64,000 nucleotides of DNA from JAHWKI01 sp035513575 (GTDB lineage: Bacteria; Gemmatimonadota; Gemmatimonadetes; Longimicrobiales; RSA9), in assembly GCA_035513575.1 (NCBI GenBank), contig DATKBW010000181.1, forward strand, positions 6,236 through 70,235. The letters are read 5' to 3'. The notes under the pieces are model-generated. The model ran no database searches. It saw only the letters and a list, made by a program, of their open reading frames with translations, and was not told where the DNA came from. A program made the position numbers and the translations under genes. Positions 42,490-51,763 of the stretch are shown here, in pieces (within the stretch, counting starts at the first letter, position 1; every line of letters begins with the position of its first letter).

Positions 42490-42711
42490 TCAGTGGTCCT
42501 CCGGCCGCACCCCGCGCGCCCCGGGGTGCATCTCCCAGAGCTTCTCCATGGCGTCCTCCGCGAACGGCTCGACGGCCTCGGCCCAGCAGGCGGGACAGAG
42601 ATGGAAATAGGAGGGCTCGGGCGCGAGGCCGATGAAGCCGCCGAACCACGGCGTCATCAGGGCGATCATCCGACGCGGGTCCGAGACGCCGCAGCGCGCG
42701 CACCGCGCCAT
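42490..42711 (-). CDS. Small zinc-ribbon-like protein
   Basis: 73 residues from ATG 42711 (MARCARCGVSDPRRM); GTG 42717 is two codons upstream and closer to the GGAGG at good spacing. Two CxxC pairs, CARC and CPAC, about 37 residues apart could bind one zinc ion. Between them is MTPWFGGFIGLAPEPSYFHL. No family recognised. It lies between the aminotransferase and amidohydrolase genes, all on the minus strand. Confidence 0.6.
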   Translation of the reverse strand: MARCARCGVSDPRRMIALMTPWFGGFIGLAPEPSYFHLCPACWAEAVEPFAEDAMEKLWEMHPGARGVRPEDH

Positions 42712-42802
42712 GGTCACAGGGCCCTCCTCCTTCCAGGGGGCTCGCGGCCTGCTCCCGGTCGATCCTCCGCGTGGCCGTATGGTCCGCGGTTTCCCGGTCG
42801 TG

Positions 42803-44143
42803 TCAGCGCTTCGGCATGCCGGGCCGGGATCGATACCGCTCGTACAGGTCACGGTGCCGGTTGAGCGTGGGCACCTCGCGCCCCTCTACGATGAGGTGCC
42901 GGACCCGCGTGGTGATCTCCAGCGGGTCCCCATCGGTCACGATGAGGTTGCCCAGCCGGCCGGGCTGCACGGTCCCCAGCCGCTCCGCGAGGCCGAGGAT
43001 CCGGGCCGGCGTCACGGTGATCGCCCGAAGCGCGACGTCCCGCGGGAGCCCGAAGGGGATGCCCATGGCGGCCTCGTAGGGCAGCGTGCGGGAGTCCGAG
43101 GAGTTGAAGGTCGCGAAGGCGATGGTCACGCCGGCGGCGTGGAGCAGGCCGGGGTTGGCGTACGCCTCGTCGTAGCCGCGGTCCTCGCCGCGGGGCATGG
43201 CCTGCGTCGGTCCGAGGATCACCGGGATCCCACGGGCCGCCAGCAGGTCGGCCACGCGGTAACCCTCGCTGGCGCCGGCCAGGATCAGCCGCAGCCCCTG
43301 CGCCTGTGCGAACTCGACGACGTTGCGGATGTCGCGCTCCGCCTCCACCCGCGCCAGCACGGGAAGCTCGCCGCGTGTCACCCGCGCCAGCGCCTCCAGG
43401 CGGAGGTCACGCGGGATCGTCGCGCCACCTTCCACGGAGCGGGCGTAGCTGCGCGCGGCATCGAGCCACTGCGTGAGCTGCGCGACGGCCCGCTCGTAGT
43501 CCTCGCGGGCGTCCTCGAAGGACCGCTCCCCACCGCCGCCGAGCCAGGCGGGCCGCCCGCCCGTCCGGATGGTGGGCCAGTCCAGCACCATCACCGACGC
43601 CGGCTCGATGTCCATCTCCTCCACCGTCCAGCCGTCCAGGCTGAGCACCGACCCCTGGCCGGGGAACCCGCCCGACCCGCCGCCGCGGCCCCCCATGGGG
43701 AGCGTCAGCGCGTGGGTGATCCCGTTGGCCCTGGCGACGGGGATGTGCTCGCTGGCCGGGTGCACCGCCGTACGCGCCAGCAGGTGCGGCGTGTAGTCGC
43801 CCAGCTCGTCGATGTCGTTGGTCACGTCCACCGCCCCCACCTCCGTGAGGCCGAGCTGGGTCCCGGCGTCGAACAGGCCGGGGTAGACGTGCAGCCCCGT
43901 GGCATCGATCACGGTCGCCCCCGCGGGCACCGCCGCGGACGGGCCCGCCGCGGTGATCCGCCCGTTCTCCATCACCACCGTGCCCACATACGGCTCGCCG
44001 GCCATGGCGTGCACCGTCCCGCCGCGGACGGCGAGGGTCTGGGCGTGGGCGGCGGCGGGAGCGCCGAGCGCGCTCGCGGCGAGGGCGAGCGCCGCCAGCA
44101 GCGCGCCGGTCCGGCTCCCGCTCCGTTCGTTGTTCCGGCTCAT
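42803..44143 (-). CDS. Exported amidohydrolase-like protein lacking the HxH metal motif
   Basis: 446 residues with a signal peptide ending near AAHAQ. It has the composite-domain start (LAVRGGTVHAMAGEPYVGTVVMENGRITAAG) and end (LGTVQPGRLGNLIVTDGDPLEITTRVRHLIVEGREV) of amidohydrolases. The first metal ligands are missing: where active members read GxIDxHxH this one reads YPGLFDAGTQLGL. It may be a non-catalytic partner of the larger protein encoded just upstream, whose stop overlaps this start (ATGA). LPMGGRGGGSGGFPGQGS is a Gly-rich insertion. Confidence 0.85.
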   Translation of the reverse strand: MSRNNERSGSRTGALLAALALAASALGAPAAAHAQTLAVRGGTVHAMAGEPYVGTVVMENGRITAAGPSAAVPAGATVIDATGLHVYPGLFDAGTQLGLTEVGAVDVTNDIDELGDYTPHLLARTAVHPASEHIPVARANGITHALTLPMGGRGGGSGGFPGQGSVLSLDGWTVEEMDIEPASVMVLDWPTIRTGGRPAWLGGGGERSFEDAREDYERAVAQLTQWLDAARSYARSVEGGATIPRDLRLEALARVTRGELPVLARVEAERDIRNVVEFAQAQGLRLILAGASEGYRVADLLAARGIPVILGPTQAMPRGEDRGYDEAYANPGLLHAAGVTIAFATFNSSDSRTLPYEAAMGIPFGLPRDVALRAITVTPARILGLAERLGTVQPGRLGNLIVTDGDPLEITTRVRHLIVEGREVPTLNRHRDLYERYRSRPGMPKR

Positions 44144-46935
44144 CGCTGCACCTCCCCGTTCGGTTCGTTGGACGGCGTCACCGCGGGCGTCACCGTAGCC
44201 CCGTCGGTCACGGGCGCGGTGGTCGGCGCGGCGCGCTCGCCGTGCTTCTCCAGCAGCGCGGCCTTCTCCCCCTCCACCGCGGCGCGGCGTTCCAGGTCCA
44301 GCTCGACATCGAAGTACAGGCGTCCATCGACGTACGTCTGGCGGACGCGGCCCTCCATGGTGAGCGGGTGGCCCGCGAACACCGCCAGGTCGGCGTCCCG
44401 GCCCACCTCGATGGCGCCCACCCGGTCGCCGACCCCGAGCTGGATCGCGGGGTTGAGCGTGACGAAGCGCAGCGCGGCCGTCTCGCTCGCGCCCCCCCAC
44501 TTCATGGTCTTCGCGGCTTCCTGGTTCAGGTGACGGATCTCCTCGCCCGAGTCGGAGTTGATGGACACGACCACCCCCCGTTCCGCCATGAGCGCCGCGT
44601 TGTGCGGGATCGCGTCGTAGGCCTCGACCTTGTAGGCCCACCAGTCGCTGAACGTGGAGGCGCCCGCGCCGTGGGCGGCGATCTCGTCCGCCACCTTGTA
44701 GCCTTCCAGAACGTGCTGGAGGGTCGCGATGGTCACGCCGAACTCCTCGGCGGTCCGCAGCAGCTGCAGGATCTCATCGCCGCGGTAGGAATGGGCGTGG
44801 ACCAGGCGCTCGCCGCGCAGGATCTCCGCCAGCGTCTCCAGCTTCAGGTCGCGCCGGGGCGGGACCGCGTCCCGCTTCGCCCGTGCGGACAGCGCGTTGT
44901 ACGCGTCCCACTCCGCCTGGTAGGCCTGCGCGTCGAGGAAGGCCTGACGGATCACGTCCTGCTGCCCCATCCGCGTGGACGGGTAGCGGTCCGGGTTGCG
45001 GTCGCGCTTCACGTTCTCGCCGAGCGCGAACTTGATCCCCGGTGGCGCGTCCGCGAACAGGAGCTCGGGTGCGTCGGCGCCCCAGCGGAGCTTCAGCACG
45101 GCGTTCCGGCCGCCGATGGGGTTCGCGCTCCCGTGCAGCACGTTGATGGTGGTCACACCGCCCGCGAGCGCGCGGTACATTCCGACGTCCTCCGGGTCGA
45201 TCACATCCCGGATCCCAACCATGGCGCTGACATTGACGCTCCCCTCGTTGATGGCATCCGCGGCGAGGTGGGAGTGGGCGTCGATGATGCCGGGCATCAC
45301 GTAGAGCCCCGTGGCGTCGACCACGCGGGCGCCACGCGGGGCGTCGAGACCGCGGCCCACCGCCGCGATCTTGCCGTTCCGGATCAGCACGTCACCCCCC
45401 TCGATCGTGCCGTTCGCCACCGTCATGACCGTGGCGTTCCGGATCAGCGTCACCGGATCCTCGCGGTACGGCCCGCGGTCCCGCACCATGGGGACCGGCG
45501 CGCCGGGCGGGGCGTCCGCCGACGCCGAGTCATCCGACGATCCGCCCCGCCGGCCCCGCCCTTCGCCGCCCCGCCCCGCCACGGCGGTGGGGTGGAACAC
45601 CGGGTGCGTGCGGCCGTCGACGATCACCGTCTCGATGGGCGCCTCCGGGTCCAGCAGGTCGCCACGGACCAGCACCAGGTTCGCGATCTTCCCCGCCTCG
45701 ATGCTCCCCACCCGGTCGGCCACGCCCAGGATCCGGGCGGGCGCCAGCGTCAGCGCGGCCACCGCCGCGTCAGGGGAGAGCCCCGCGTCCACCGCCCGCT
45801 TCACCCGCGCCCGCGCGTCGGACGGGTCGTTCAGTCCCCCGGTCCAGAACGCGAAGGGCACGCCCGCGTCCGCGAGAAGCGCCGGCGTCCTGGGCGCGTG
45901 CTCGTAGGACCGGAGCTGCGCCAGCGTCGGCTCGTCCGCGGGGTCGCCGTTCCGCGCCAGGCGCGGCCAGTCCAGGTCGATCAGGACCGGCAGACCCGCA
46001 CCCCGGAGCGCGTCCACCGCTTCGTACCCCCGCTGCGCACCGTAGACGACGACGGGCGCGCCCACCTCCCGCGACGTCTCCAGCGCCCGCAGGATCTCCT
46101 TCCGTCCCTCCGCCGGGAAGAGCAGCGGGACCGAGCCGCGCAGCGGCTCCAGCGTCCGGTCGTACTCGGGGCGCGTCCGGCCGCGGGGCTCCGCCTCGTA
46201 GGCCGTCCACGCCGCGTCGTAGTAGTCGGCGTCGAAATGGAGCTGCTTGATGTAGGCGAACACGCCCATGAGCGAGTTCGGATAGCCCGCGAACTCGCGC
46301 GACGACAGGTTGACGCGCTGCAGCGGGAGGGGCTTCACCACCAGCGCGCGACCCCGGTCCCCGGCCAGGTTGATGAGCGCTCCCGAGCCCGGGAAGATCC
46401 CCGTCGGCCGCGTGCTCAGCGCCGACGTGTAGCCCGCGTCCCGCCACTTCGCGATGCGGTCATCATCCACGTCCAGCTCGTCCGCGGCGCCCCGCCACGT
46501 GAACGTCCCCGGCCGGTCCTCGGGGCCCCAGGAGTGTCCCGCGTCCGGGCCGCCGCCGCCGGGCCCACTCCCCGCCCCGCCGCCGCCGCCCCGTGAGGCC
46601 GCGGGCGCCGGGTGGCCCAGCGTCCCCATGGGGTCGATCAGACCGGGGTACATGGTGAGCCCCGTGGCGTCCATGACCCACGCGTCCGCGGGGATCCGGA
46701 CATTCCGGCCGACGGCCCGGATCACGCCATCCCGCACGACGACGGTGCCGCTCTCGAGCACCGGCCCCGACACGGGCACGATCCGGGCATTGGTGATGGC
46801 GAAGTGGGGCGGGATCTCGGGACGGGTCGGCTGCGTCTGCGCCGACGCGCTCAGCGGCCACGCCAGCGCCGCCAGCGCGAGTCCGCCGGCCAGGCGATGG
46901 CCGAGCCGGGCGGCGTGGAGCGGGGAGCACCACAT
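44140..46935 (-). CDS. Exported double-domain amidohydrolase
   Basis: 931 residues with a signal peptide (to SASAQ), made of two fused amidohydrolase units. The first (about 35-470) reads YPGLIDPMGTLGHP in place of HxH and has a Gly-rich insertion, so it is probably inactive. A linker rich in Gly, Arg and Ser leads to the second (about 500-890), which keeps the metal site: MPGIIDAHSHLAADA, then LVHAHSYRGDEI, ATLQHVLEGYK and SINSDSGEE. GRDADLAVFAGHPLTMEGRVRQTYVDG is the typical end. It resembles secreted imidazolonepropionase- or prolidase-like enzymes acting on peptides or cyclic amides. The exact substrate is unknown. Confidence 0.88.
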   Translation of the reverse strand: MWCSPLHAARLGHRLAGGLALAALAWPLSASAQTQPTRPEIPPHFAITNARIVPVSGPVLESGTVVVRDGVIRAVGRNVRIPADAWVMDATGLTMYPGLIDPMGTLGHPAPAASRGGGGGAGSGPGGGGPDAGHSWGPEDRPGTFTWRGAADELDVDDDRIAKWRDAGYTSALSTRPTGIFPGSGALINLAGDRGRALVVKPLPLQRVNLSSREFAGYPNSLMGVFAYIKQLHFDADYYDAAWTAYEAEPRGRTRPEYDRTLEPLRGSVPLLFPAEGRKEILRALETSREVGAPVVVYGAQRGYEAVDALRGAGLPVLIDLDWPRLARNGDPADEPTLAQLRSYEHAPRTPALLADAGVPFAFWTGGLNDPSDARARVKRAVDAGLSPDAAVAALTLAPARILGVADRVGSIEAGKIANLVLVRGDLLDPEAPIETVIVDGRTHPVFHPTAVAGRGGEGRGRRGGSSDDSASADAPPGAPVPMVRDRGPYREDPVTLIRNATVMTVANGTIEGGDVLIRNGKIAAVGRGLDAPRGARVVDATGLYVMPGIIDAHSHLAADAINEGSVNVSAMVGIRDVIDPEDVGMYRALAGGVTTINVLHGSANPIGGRNAVLKLRWGADAPELLFADAPPGIKFALGENVKRDRNPDRYPSTRMGQQDVIRQAFLDAQAYQAEWDAYNALSARAKRDAVPPRRDLKLETLAEILRGERLVHAHSYRGDEILQLLRTAEEFGVTIATLQHVLEGYKVADEIAAHGAGASTFSDWWAYKVEAYDAIPHNAALMAERGVVVSINSDSGEEIRHLNQEAAKTMKWGGASETAALRFVTLNPAIQLGVGDRVGAIEVGRDADLAVFAGHPLTMEGRVRQTYVDGRLYFDVELDLERRAAVEGEKAALLEKHGERAAPTTAPVTDGATVTPAVTPSNEPNGEVQR

Positions 46936-47141
46936 CGGGGGACCTCCTTGGCTTGTGGAAACACCGGGCGAGGATGACGCGCCCGGGTGTGCTGCTCTAG
47001 ACGCGCGGGCGGACGGGACCGTTGGCGATCGGGTCGACGCCGGGCCCTTCCCCCGCGACGCACAGCCAACATAGCTTTGCCCGCCCGTCCCCGGCCACCC
47101 GACACCCCGGGCGGCGGCGCCGGACCCACGACCCGCTGACG

Positions 47142-48236
47142 ATGACCCTCTTCGTTCTCCTCCTCGGCCTCGCGCTCCTCGTCGTCGGAGCGGAGCTCCT
47201 CGTCGGTGGCGCGTCCCGACTCGCGGCGGCGGCCCGGATCCCGCCTCTCGTCATCGGCCTCACGGTCGTGGCGTTCGGGACCAGCGCCCCGGAGCTCGCC
47301 GTGAGCCTCTCGGCGACCTTCCGCGATCAGGGCGACATCGCCCTGGGCAACGTCGTCGGGAGCAACATCTTCAACGTGCTCTTCATCCTCGGGATCTCCG
47401 CCCTGGTCGCCCCCCTCGTCGTCTCGCGCCAGCTCGTCCGGGCAGAGGTGCCGATGATGATCCTGGTCTGCGGGCTCCTCTGGCTCCTCGCCCTCGATGG
47501 CACCATCGGACGGGTGGAAGGGGGCGCCCTGTTCGCCGGGATCGTGCTCTACACCGCCCTCCTCGTCCGCAACGGCCGTCGCGCCTCCCGGGCCGGGTCC
47601 GGCGACGCGCCGGCCGCCGGGGGCGTCGCGGCCGGGACCGCCGCGGGCGGGGAGCCGCTCCGGGCGCGGACGGTCGTGGACGTGGTGATCGTCCTGGTGG
47701 GGCTGACGCTCCTGGTCCTGGGGTCGCGCTGGCTGGTGGAGGGCGCCGTGGCCATCGCCGGCGCGCTCGGACTCTCCGAGCTCGTGATCGGCCTCACCAT
47801 CGTCGCCGCCGGGACGTCCATGCCGGAGCTCGCCACGTCGGTGATCGCCAGCGTCCGCGGCCAGCGGGACATCGCGGTGGGGAACGTCGTCGGCAGCAAC
47901 GTCTTCAACATCCTCTGCATCCTCGGGCTGTCCGCGCTTGCCGCGCCCGCGGGCGTGCCCGTGAGCCCCGCCGCCCTGAGCTTCGACATCCCCGTCATGA
48001 CCGCGGTGGCCGTCGCGTGCCTGCCGGTCTTCTTCACCGGGCACCGGATCGCGCGCTGGGAGGGGGCCGTGTTCCTCGGCTACTACCTCGCCTACACCGC
48101 CTACCTCGTTCTCGATGCCACGGGGCACGCGGCCGTGCCGCAGCTCCGGGCCGCGCTGCTCTGGTTCGCGCTCCCCCTCACCGTCATCACGCTGGTCGTC
48201 CTGGCGGTGCGGGCACGGGGGGCGGGGACAGGCTGA
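47142..48236 (+). CDS. CaCA-family Na+(K+)/Ca2+ exchanger, copy 2
   Basis: 364 residues from ATG 47142. Two alpha-repeats: VIGLTVVAFGTSAPELAVS with GNVVGSNIFNVLFILG, and VIGLTIVAAGTSMPELATS with GNVVGSNVFNILCILG. It is a close paralogue of the protein at 18582-19631 along its whole length. The central cytoplasmic loop is longer and rich in Ala and Gly (SRAGSGDAPAAGGVAAGTAAGG). Role: inner-membrane calcium or cation antiporter. The 206 bases before it, shared with the divergent amidohydrolase gene, contain no further gene. Confidence 0.93.
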   Translation: MTLFVLLLGLALLVVGAELLVGGASRLAAAARIPPLVIGLTVVAFGTSAPELAVSLSATFRDQGDIALGNVVGSNIFNVLFILGISALVAPLVVSRQLVRAEVPMMILVCGLLWLLALDGTIGRVEGGALFAGIVLYTALLVRNGRRASRAGSGDAPAAGGVAAGTAAGGEPLRARTVVDVVIVLVGLTLLVLGSRWLVEGAVAIAGALGLSELVIGLTIVAAGTSMPELATSVIASVRGQRDIAVGNVVGSNVFNILCILGLSALAAPAGVPVSPAALSFDIPVMTAVAVACLPVFFTGHRIARWEGAVFLGYYLAYTAYLVLDATGHAAVPQLRAALLWFALPLTVITLVVLAVRARGAGTG

Positions 48237-48261
48237 CCCTGCCCCCGCGCGGGGTCCGTGG

Positions 48262-49896
48262 CTACGCCGAGAACCACACCCAGAGCACGGCGATCACCGC
48301 CAGCACCGCCGCGGTGAGGGCCAGGTCCAGGCGCCTCGCCCGGGCGGGCACGGCGCCCTCCGCGGGGGCCGGCTCGGTGGTCTGGTACGTGAGGCCGGCG
48401 ATCTGGTGGGCCGGCGGGGGCGGCGTGGCCATGCTCACCCCCACGAGGACGGCCACGCAGACCAGGAAGAGCAGGGCCGCGAAGTGGAGGAAGTTGATGT
48501 CGGCGTAGCCGAAGAGCCAGCCATCGAGGCTCCCCTTGTTGAGCTCGGCGACGAGACGGCCCATCCCCAGCACGAAGCCGGTGAGGAGCGAGGCGATGGC
48601 GCCGTGGGCGTTGAGTCGCTTGAAGAAGACGCCGAGCAGGAAGACGGCGGCGATGGGGGGCGCGATGTAGGCCTGGACGCTCTGGAGGTACACGTAGAGC
48701 GTGCCGGAGATGAGCTGCATGAGCGGGATCCAGAGCAGCCCGAAGGCGACGAGCACCGCCGTCGAGATCCGGCCCACCCAGACGAGCCGCTGCTCGGACG
48801 CGTTGGGCCGCAGCTCCCGGTAGATGTCCCAGGTGATGAGGGTCGACGTGGAGTTGAAGACCGAGGACAGCGAGCTCATGAGGGCCGCGAGCAGCCCCGC
48901 CACCACGATGCCCCGGAGCCCGACGGGGAGGAGCGTGCCGATGAGCGCGGGCAGCGCCTGGTCCGAGGAGCCGAGCTCGAGGCGGCCCTGCTGGACCAGG
49001 ACGTAGGCGATGACGCCGGGGATCACGAAGATGAACAGCGGGAGCTGCTTCAGGAGCCCCGCGAACACGGTGGCGCGGCGCGCCTGCGAGAGGTCCCGGG
49101 CGGACAGCACGCGCTGCACGATAAACTGGTCCGTGCACCAGTACCAGATGCCCAGGATGGGGGCGCCGAAGAGGATCCCGGTCCACGGGAAGTTCGGGTC
49201 CGATGCGGGCTTCCACAGGTCCAGGAAGCCCGGGGGCACCGCGGCCACGAGCTCCCCCCAGCCGCCCACGGCGTTCAGCCCGATCGCCGTCACGGCGATG
49301 GCGCCGCCCAGGAGCACGACCATCTGGATGGCGTCCGTGACCAGGACCGCCCGGAGGCCGCCCACCACGGTGTAGATCCCGGTCGCCACCACCACGACCA
49401 GGGCGCCGGTCCAGAAGTCGATCCCCATCAGCGCCACGAACACGATCCCGCCGGCGAAGATCGTCACGGAGATCTTCGTGAGGACGTAGCCGAGGATGGA
49501 GATCCCCGCCAGGTACCAGCGCGCCGCGGGCGAGTAGCGGCGCTCGAGGAACTCCGGCATGGTGAAGACGCCGCTGCGCAGGTAGAACGGCACGAAGACC
49601 CAGCCGAGGAGCAGCAGGAAGAAGGAGGCGAGGATCTCGAACTGGGCGACGGCCACGCCGCTCTCCGCCCCCGTCCCCGCCAGGCCCACCAGGTGCTCCG
49701 AGCCGATGTTGGACGCGAAGAGGGACGCCCCCACGATGAACCACCCGGCGTTCCGCCCCGCCAGGAAGTAGTCGGCCGACGTCTCCTGCCGATGGTCCCG
49801 CCGCTCCCGCACCGTGGCCCACAGGGCGCCGGCGAAGATCACGACGAAGTACAGCGCGATCAAGATCCAGTCGAGTCCCGCGAGTTGCGACGTCAT
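48262..49896 (-). CDS. Sodium/solute symporter (SSS family), probably sugar
   Basis: 544 residues from ATG 49896, about 14 membrane helices. Family motifs: TSADYFLAGRNAGWFIVGASLFASNIGSEHLVGLAG at the N-terminus, IYTVVGGLRAVLVTDAIQ, WYWCTDQFIVQRVLSARDL, and GIVVAGLLAALMSSLSSVFNSTSTLITWDIY. These match the SGLT-like glucose/galactose branch. It is translationally coupled to an exported alpha-amylase gene (ATGA), so it likely imports glucose or maltodextrin products together with Na+. Confidence 0.93.
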   Translation of the reverse strand: MTSQLAGLDWILIALYFVVIFAGALWATVRERRDHRQETSADYFLAGRNAGWFIVGASLFASNIGSEHLVGLAGTGAESGVAVAQFEILASFFLLLLGWVFVPFYLRSGVFTMPEFLERRYSPAARWYLAGISILGYVLTKISVTIFAGGIVFVALMGIDFWTGALVVVVATGIYTVVGGLRAVLVTDAIQMVVLLGGAIAVTAIGLNAVGGWGELVAAVPPGFLDLWKPASDPNFPWTGILFGAPILGIWYWCTDQFIVQRVLSARDLSQARRATVFAGLLKQLPLFIFVIPGVIAYVLVQQGRLELGSSDQALPALIGTLLPVGLRGIVVAGLLAALMSSLSSVFNSTSTLITWDIYRELRPNASEQRLVWVGRISTAVLVAFGLLWIPLMQLISGTLYVYLQSVQAYIAPPIAAVFLLGVFFKRLNAHGAIASLLTGFVLGMGRLVAELNKGSLDGWLFGYADINFLHFAALLFLVCVAVLVGVSMATPPPPAHQIAGLTYQTTEPAPAEGAVPARARRLDLALTAAVLAVIAVLWVWFSA

Positions 49897-51566
49897 GGGC
49901 TGCTCACCGGCTTGAGGAGTAGGATCCGCGTCTCGAGCGGCGCCAGGACCCGCACTGGCGACCACCCGCGAAACCGCCCGTCCGCGCCCGTCCGGAGCTG
50001 CGGGCGGTCGGGCCCCGCGCCCAGCAGCGCGTCGGCCGCCCAGCGTCCCTCTGACAGCGACCCGGCGGGCGTGGCGAGCGTGATGCCGGAGAGGGGCCGG
50101 TCGGTCAGGTTGGCCAGGACCACGACGGTCTGGCCTTCCACCCGCCGCAGGTACCCCAGCGCCCCGGCGTGGCCGGTCTCCAGCGCGACGAAGTCGCCGG
50201 CCGCCAGCGCCGGGGTGGCCGTGCGCAGCCGGATCAGCCGACGGTAGTGGCTCAGCAGCGACGCGGGGTCGCCCCGCTGCGCCGCGACGGTCTTCGTGAA
50301 CGAGTCGGCGGGGAGCGGCTCCCACGGCACGCCCGTGGTGAAGCCGACGCCCCGCTCCGGCGCCCACTGCATGGGCGTCCGCAGGCGGGGATCGCCGTCC
50401 GACTTCGATCCCGTCATCCCGATCTCCTCGCCGTAGTAGACGAAGGGGAGGCCGGGCAGCGTGAGCTGGAGGGCGGCCGCCAGCCTGACGCGGGCCGCGT
50501 CGCCACGCAGGTCCGTGAGGGTCCGGGTCTGGTCGTGGTTGCGCAGGAAGATGCCCCAGCGGCCCGCCGGCACCTCGCGCTGCACCCGCTCCACCGCCGT
50601 GACGAGCCGCTCGCTCGATCCCGTGCGCACGGCGTCCACCACGGCGTCGGCCACATCGAACATGAAATAGGCGGTGAGCTGGTCCGGATAGTACGGCAGG
50701 ATCGCACCGATGCTGTCCCACACCTCGCCGATGGTGAACGCGTCCGGCGCGAACCGGCGCACCGCGGACGAGAACTCCCGCAGCCACGGGTGCGTGCCCG
50801 CGCCGTGCTTCCACTCGCCGTTCGGCCCCTCGAAGAAGTGCCCCACGGCGTCGATCCGGAACCCGTCCACGCCCACGTCCTCGAGCCAGAACCGGGCGAC
50901 GCGCTCGAGCTCCGCCTTCACCGCGGGCTCGGCGAGGTCGTAATCGGGCATGCCGCTCCAGAAGAGGCCGTAGTAGTACTCGTCGCGGCCGGGCACCCGG
51001 TGCCATACGGGGGCGGACCACCCGGGGGCCGGGCGCGTCGTGGGCGACCAGATGAACCAGTCGCGGTAGGGCGAGTCGGCCTCGAGGAGGGCGTCCCTGA
51101 AGTAGGGGTGCTCGGAGGAGAGGTGGTTGAGCACCAGATCGATCAGCACGCGGATCCCGCGCGCGTGAGCCTCGTCGAGGAAGCGCCGGAACTCGGCCAG
51201 CGTCCCGTAGTCGCGGTTGATGTCGTAGTAGTTCGTGACATCGTAGCCGTGGTAGCTCGGGGACGGCATGATGGGCATCAGCCAGATGCAGGTCGCGCCC
51301 AGGTCATCACCGGTGGCCGGGTCCCCGTCGTTGATGTAGTCGAGCCTTTCGGTCAGCCCCCGGAAATCCCCCACGCCGTCCCCGTCGCTGTCCTGGAAGG
51401 AGCGGACGAACACCTCGTAGCACACGCCGTCCCGCCACCAGTCGGCGGCCGGGGCGCGCCGGGGCGCGGCCGCACGCTGGGCCGGGGGGGCGGGGGGCGA
51501 CTGGGCCAGGAGCGGCGCACCCCAGCAGGCGAGGAGGGCGCAGAGCATGGTCATGGTGCGGTTCAT
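49893..51566 (-). CDS. Exported GH13 alpha-amylase / alpha-glucosidase
   Basis: 557 residues from ATG 51566. A signal peptide (MNRTMTMLCALLACWGAPLLAQ) is followed by a Pro/Ala linker and a GH13 (beta/alpha)8 barrel. The four conserved regions are visible: DLVLNHLS, GFRIDAVGHF (nucleophile Asp), IGEVWD (acid Glu) and RNHDQTRT (transition-state Asp). A C-terminal beta domain follows (VVLANLTDRPLSGITL). The enzyme hydrolyses alpha-1,4-glucan or oligosaccharide links in the periplasm or outside. It is divergent from the MFS transporter and GH97 genes, sharing a 197-base control region. Confidence 0.94.
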   Translation of the reverse strand: MNRTMTMLCALLACWGAPLLAQSPPAPPAQRAAAPRRAPAADWWRDGVCYEVFVRSFQDSDGDGVGDFRGLTERLDYINDGDPATGDDLGATCIWLMPIMPSPSYHGYDVTNYYDINRDYGTLAEFRRFLDEAHARGIRVLIDLVLNHLSSEHPYFRDALLEADSPYRDWFIWSPTTRPAPGWSAPVWHRVPGRDEYYYGLFWSGMPDYDLAEPAVKAELERVARFWLEDVGVDGFRIDAVGHFFEGPNGEWKHGAGTHPWLREFSSAVRRFAPDAFTIGEVWDSIGAILPYYPDQLTAYFMFDVADAVVDAVRTGSSERLVTAVERVQREVPAGRWGIFLRNHDQTRTLTDLRGDAARVRLAAALQLTLPGLPFVYYGEEIGMTGSKSDGDPRLRTPMQWAPERGVGFTTGVPWEPLPADSFTKTVAAQRGDPASLLSHYRRLIRLRTATPALAAGDFVALETGHAGALGYLRRVEGQTVVVLANLTDRPLSGITLATPAGSLSEGRWAADALLGAGPDRPQLRTGADGRFRGWSPVRVLAPLETRILLLKPVSSP

Positions 51567-51763
51567 CGTTCCCCGGGAAGAGGTCGCCCGCGACCGGGCC
51601 CGAACTTCCCGACGCGGTCCCGCTTTCGACTCGTTGCTACATACGACGCGGGCCACGTCTCCGCAAATCGGCACGGTGAGAACGTACACGCTGGCGACGA
51701 ACAGCCCTCCCCACCACCTTCAGCGCGCGTGCAGCCGTTCCAGGACCGCAACCGACGCCCGGG

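Noticed and set aside
51579..51592. GGTCGC-CC-GCGACC palindrome between the amylase and MFS genes
   Set aside because: It is short, GC-only and within the 5' untranslated part of the amylase message; too common by chance here to call an operator.
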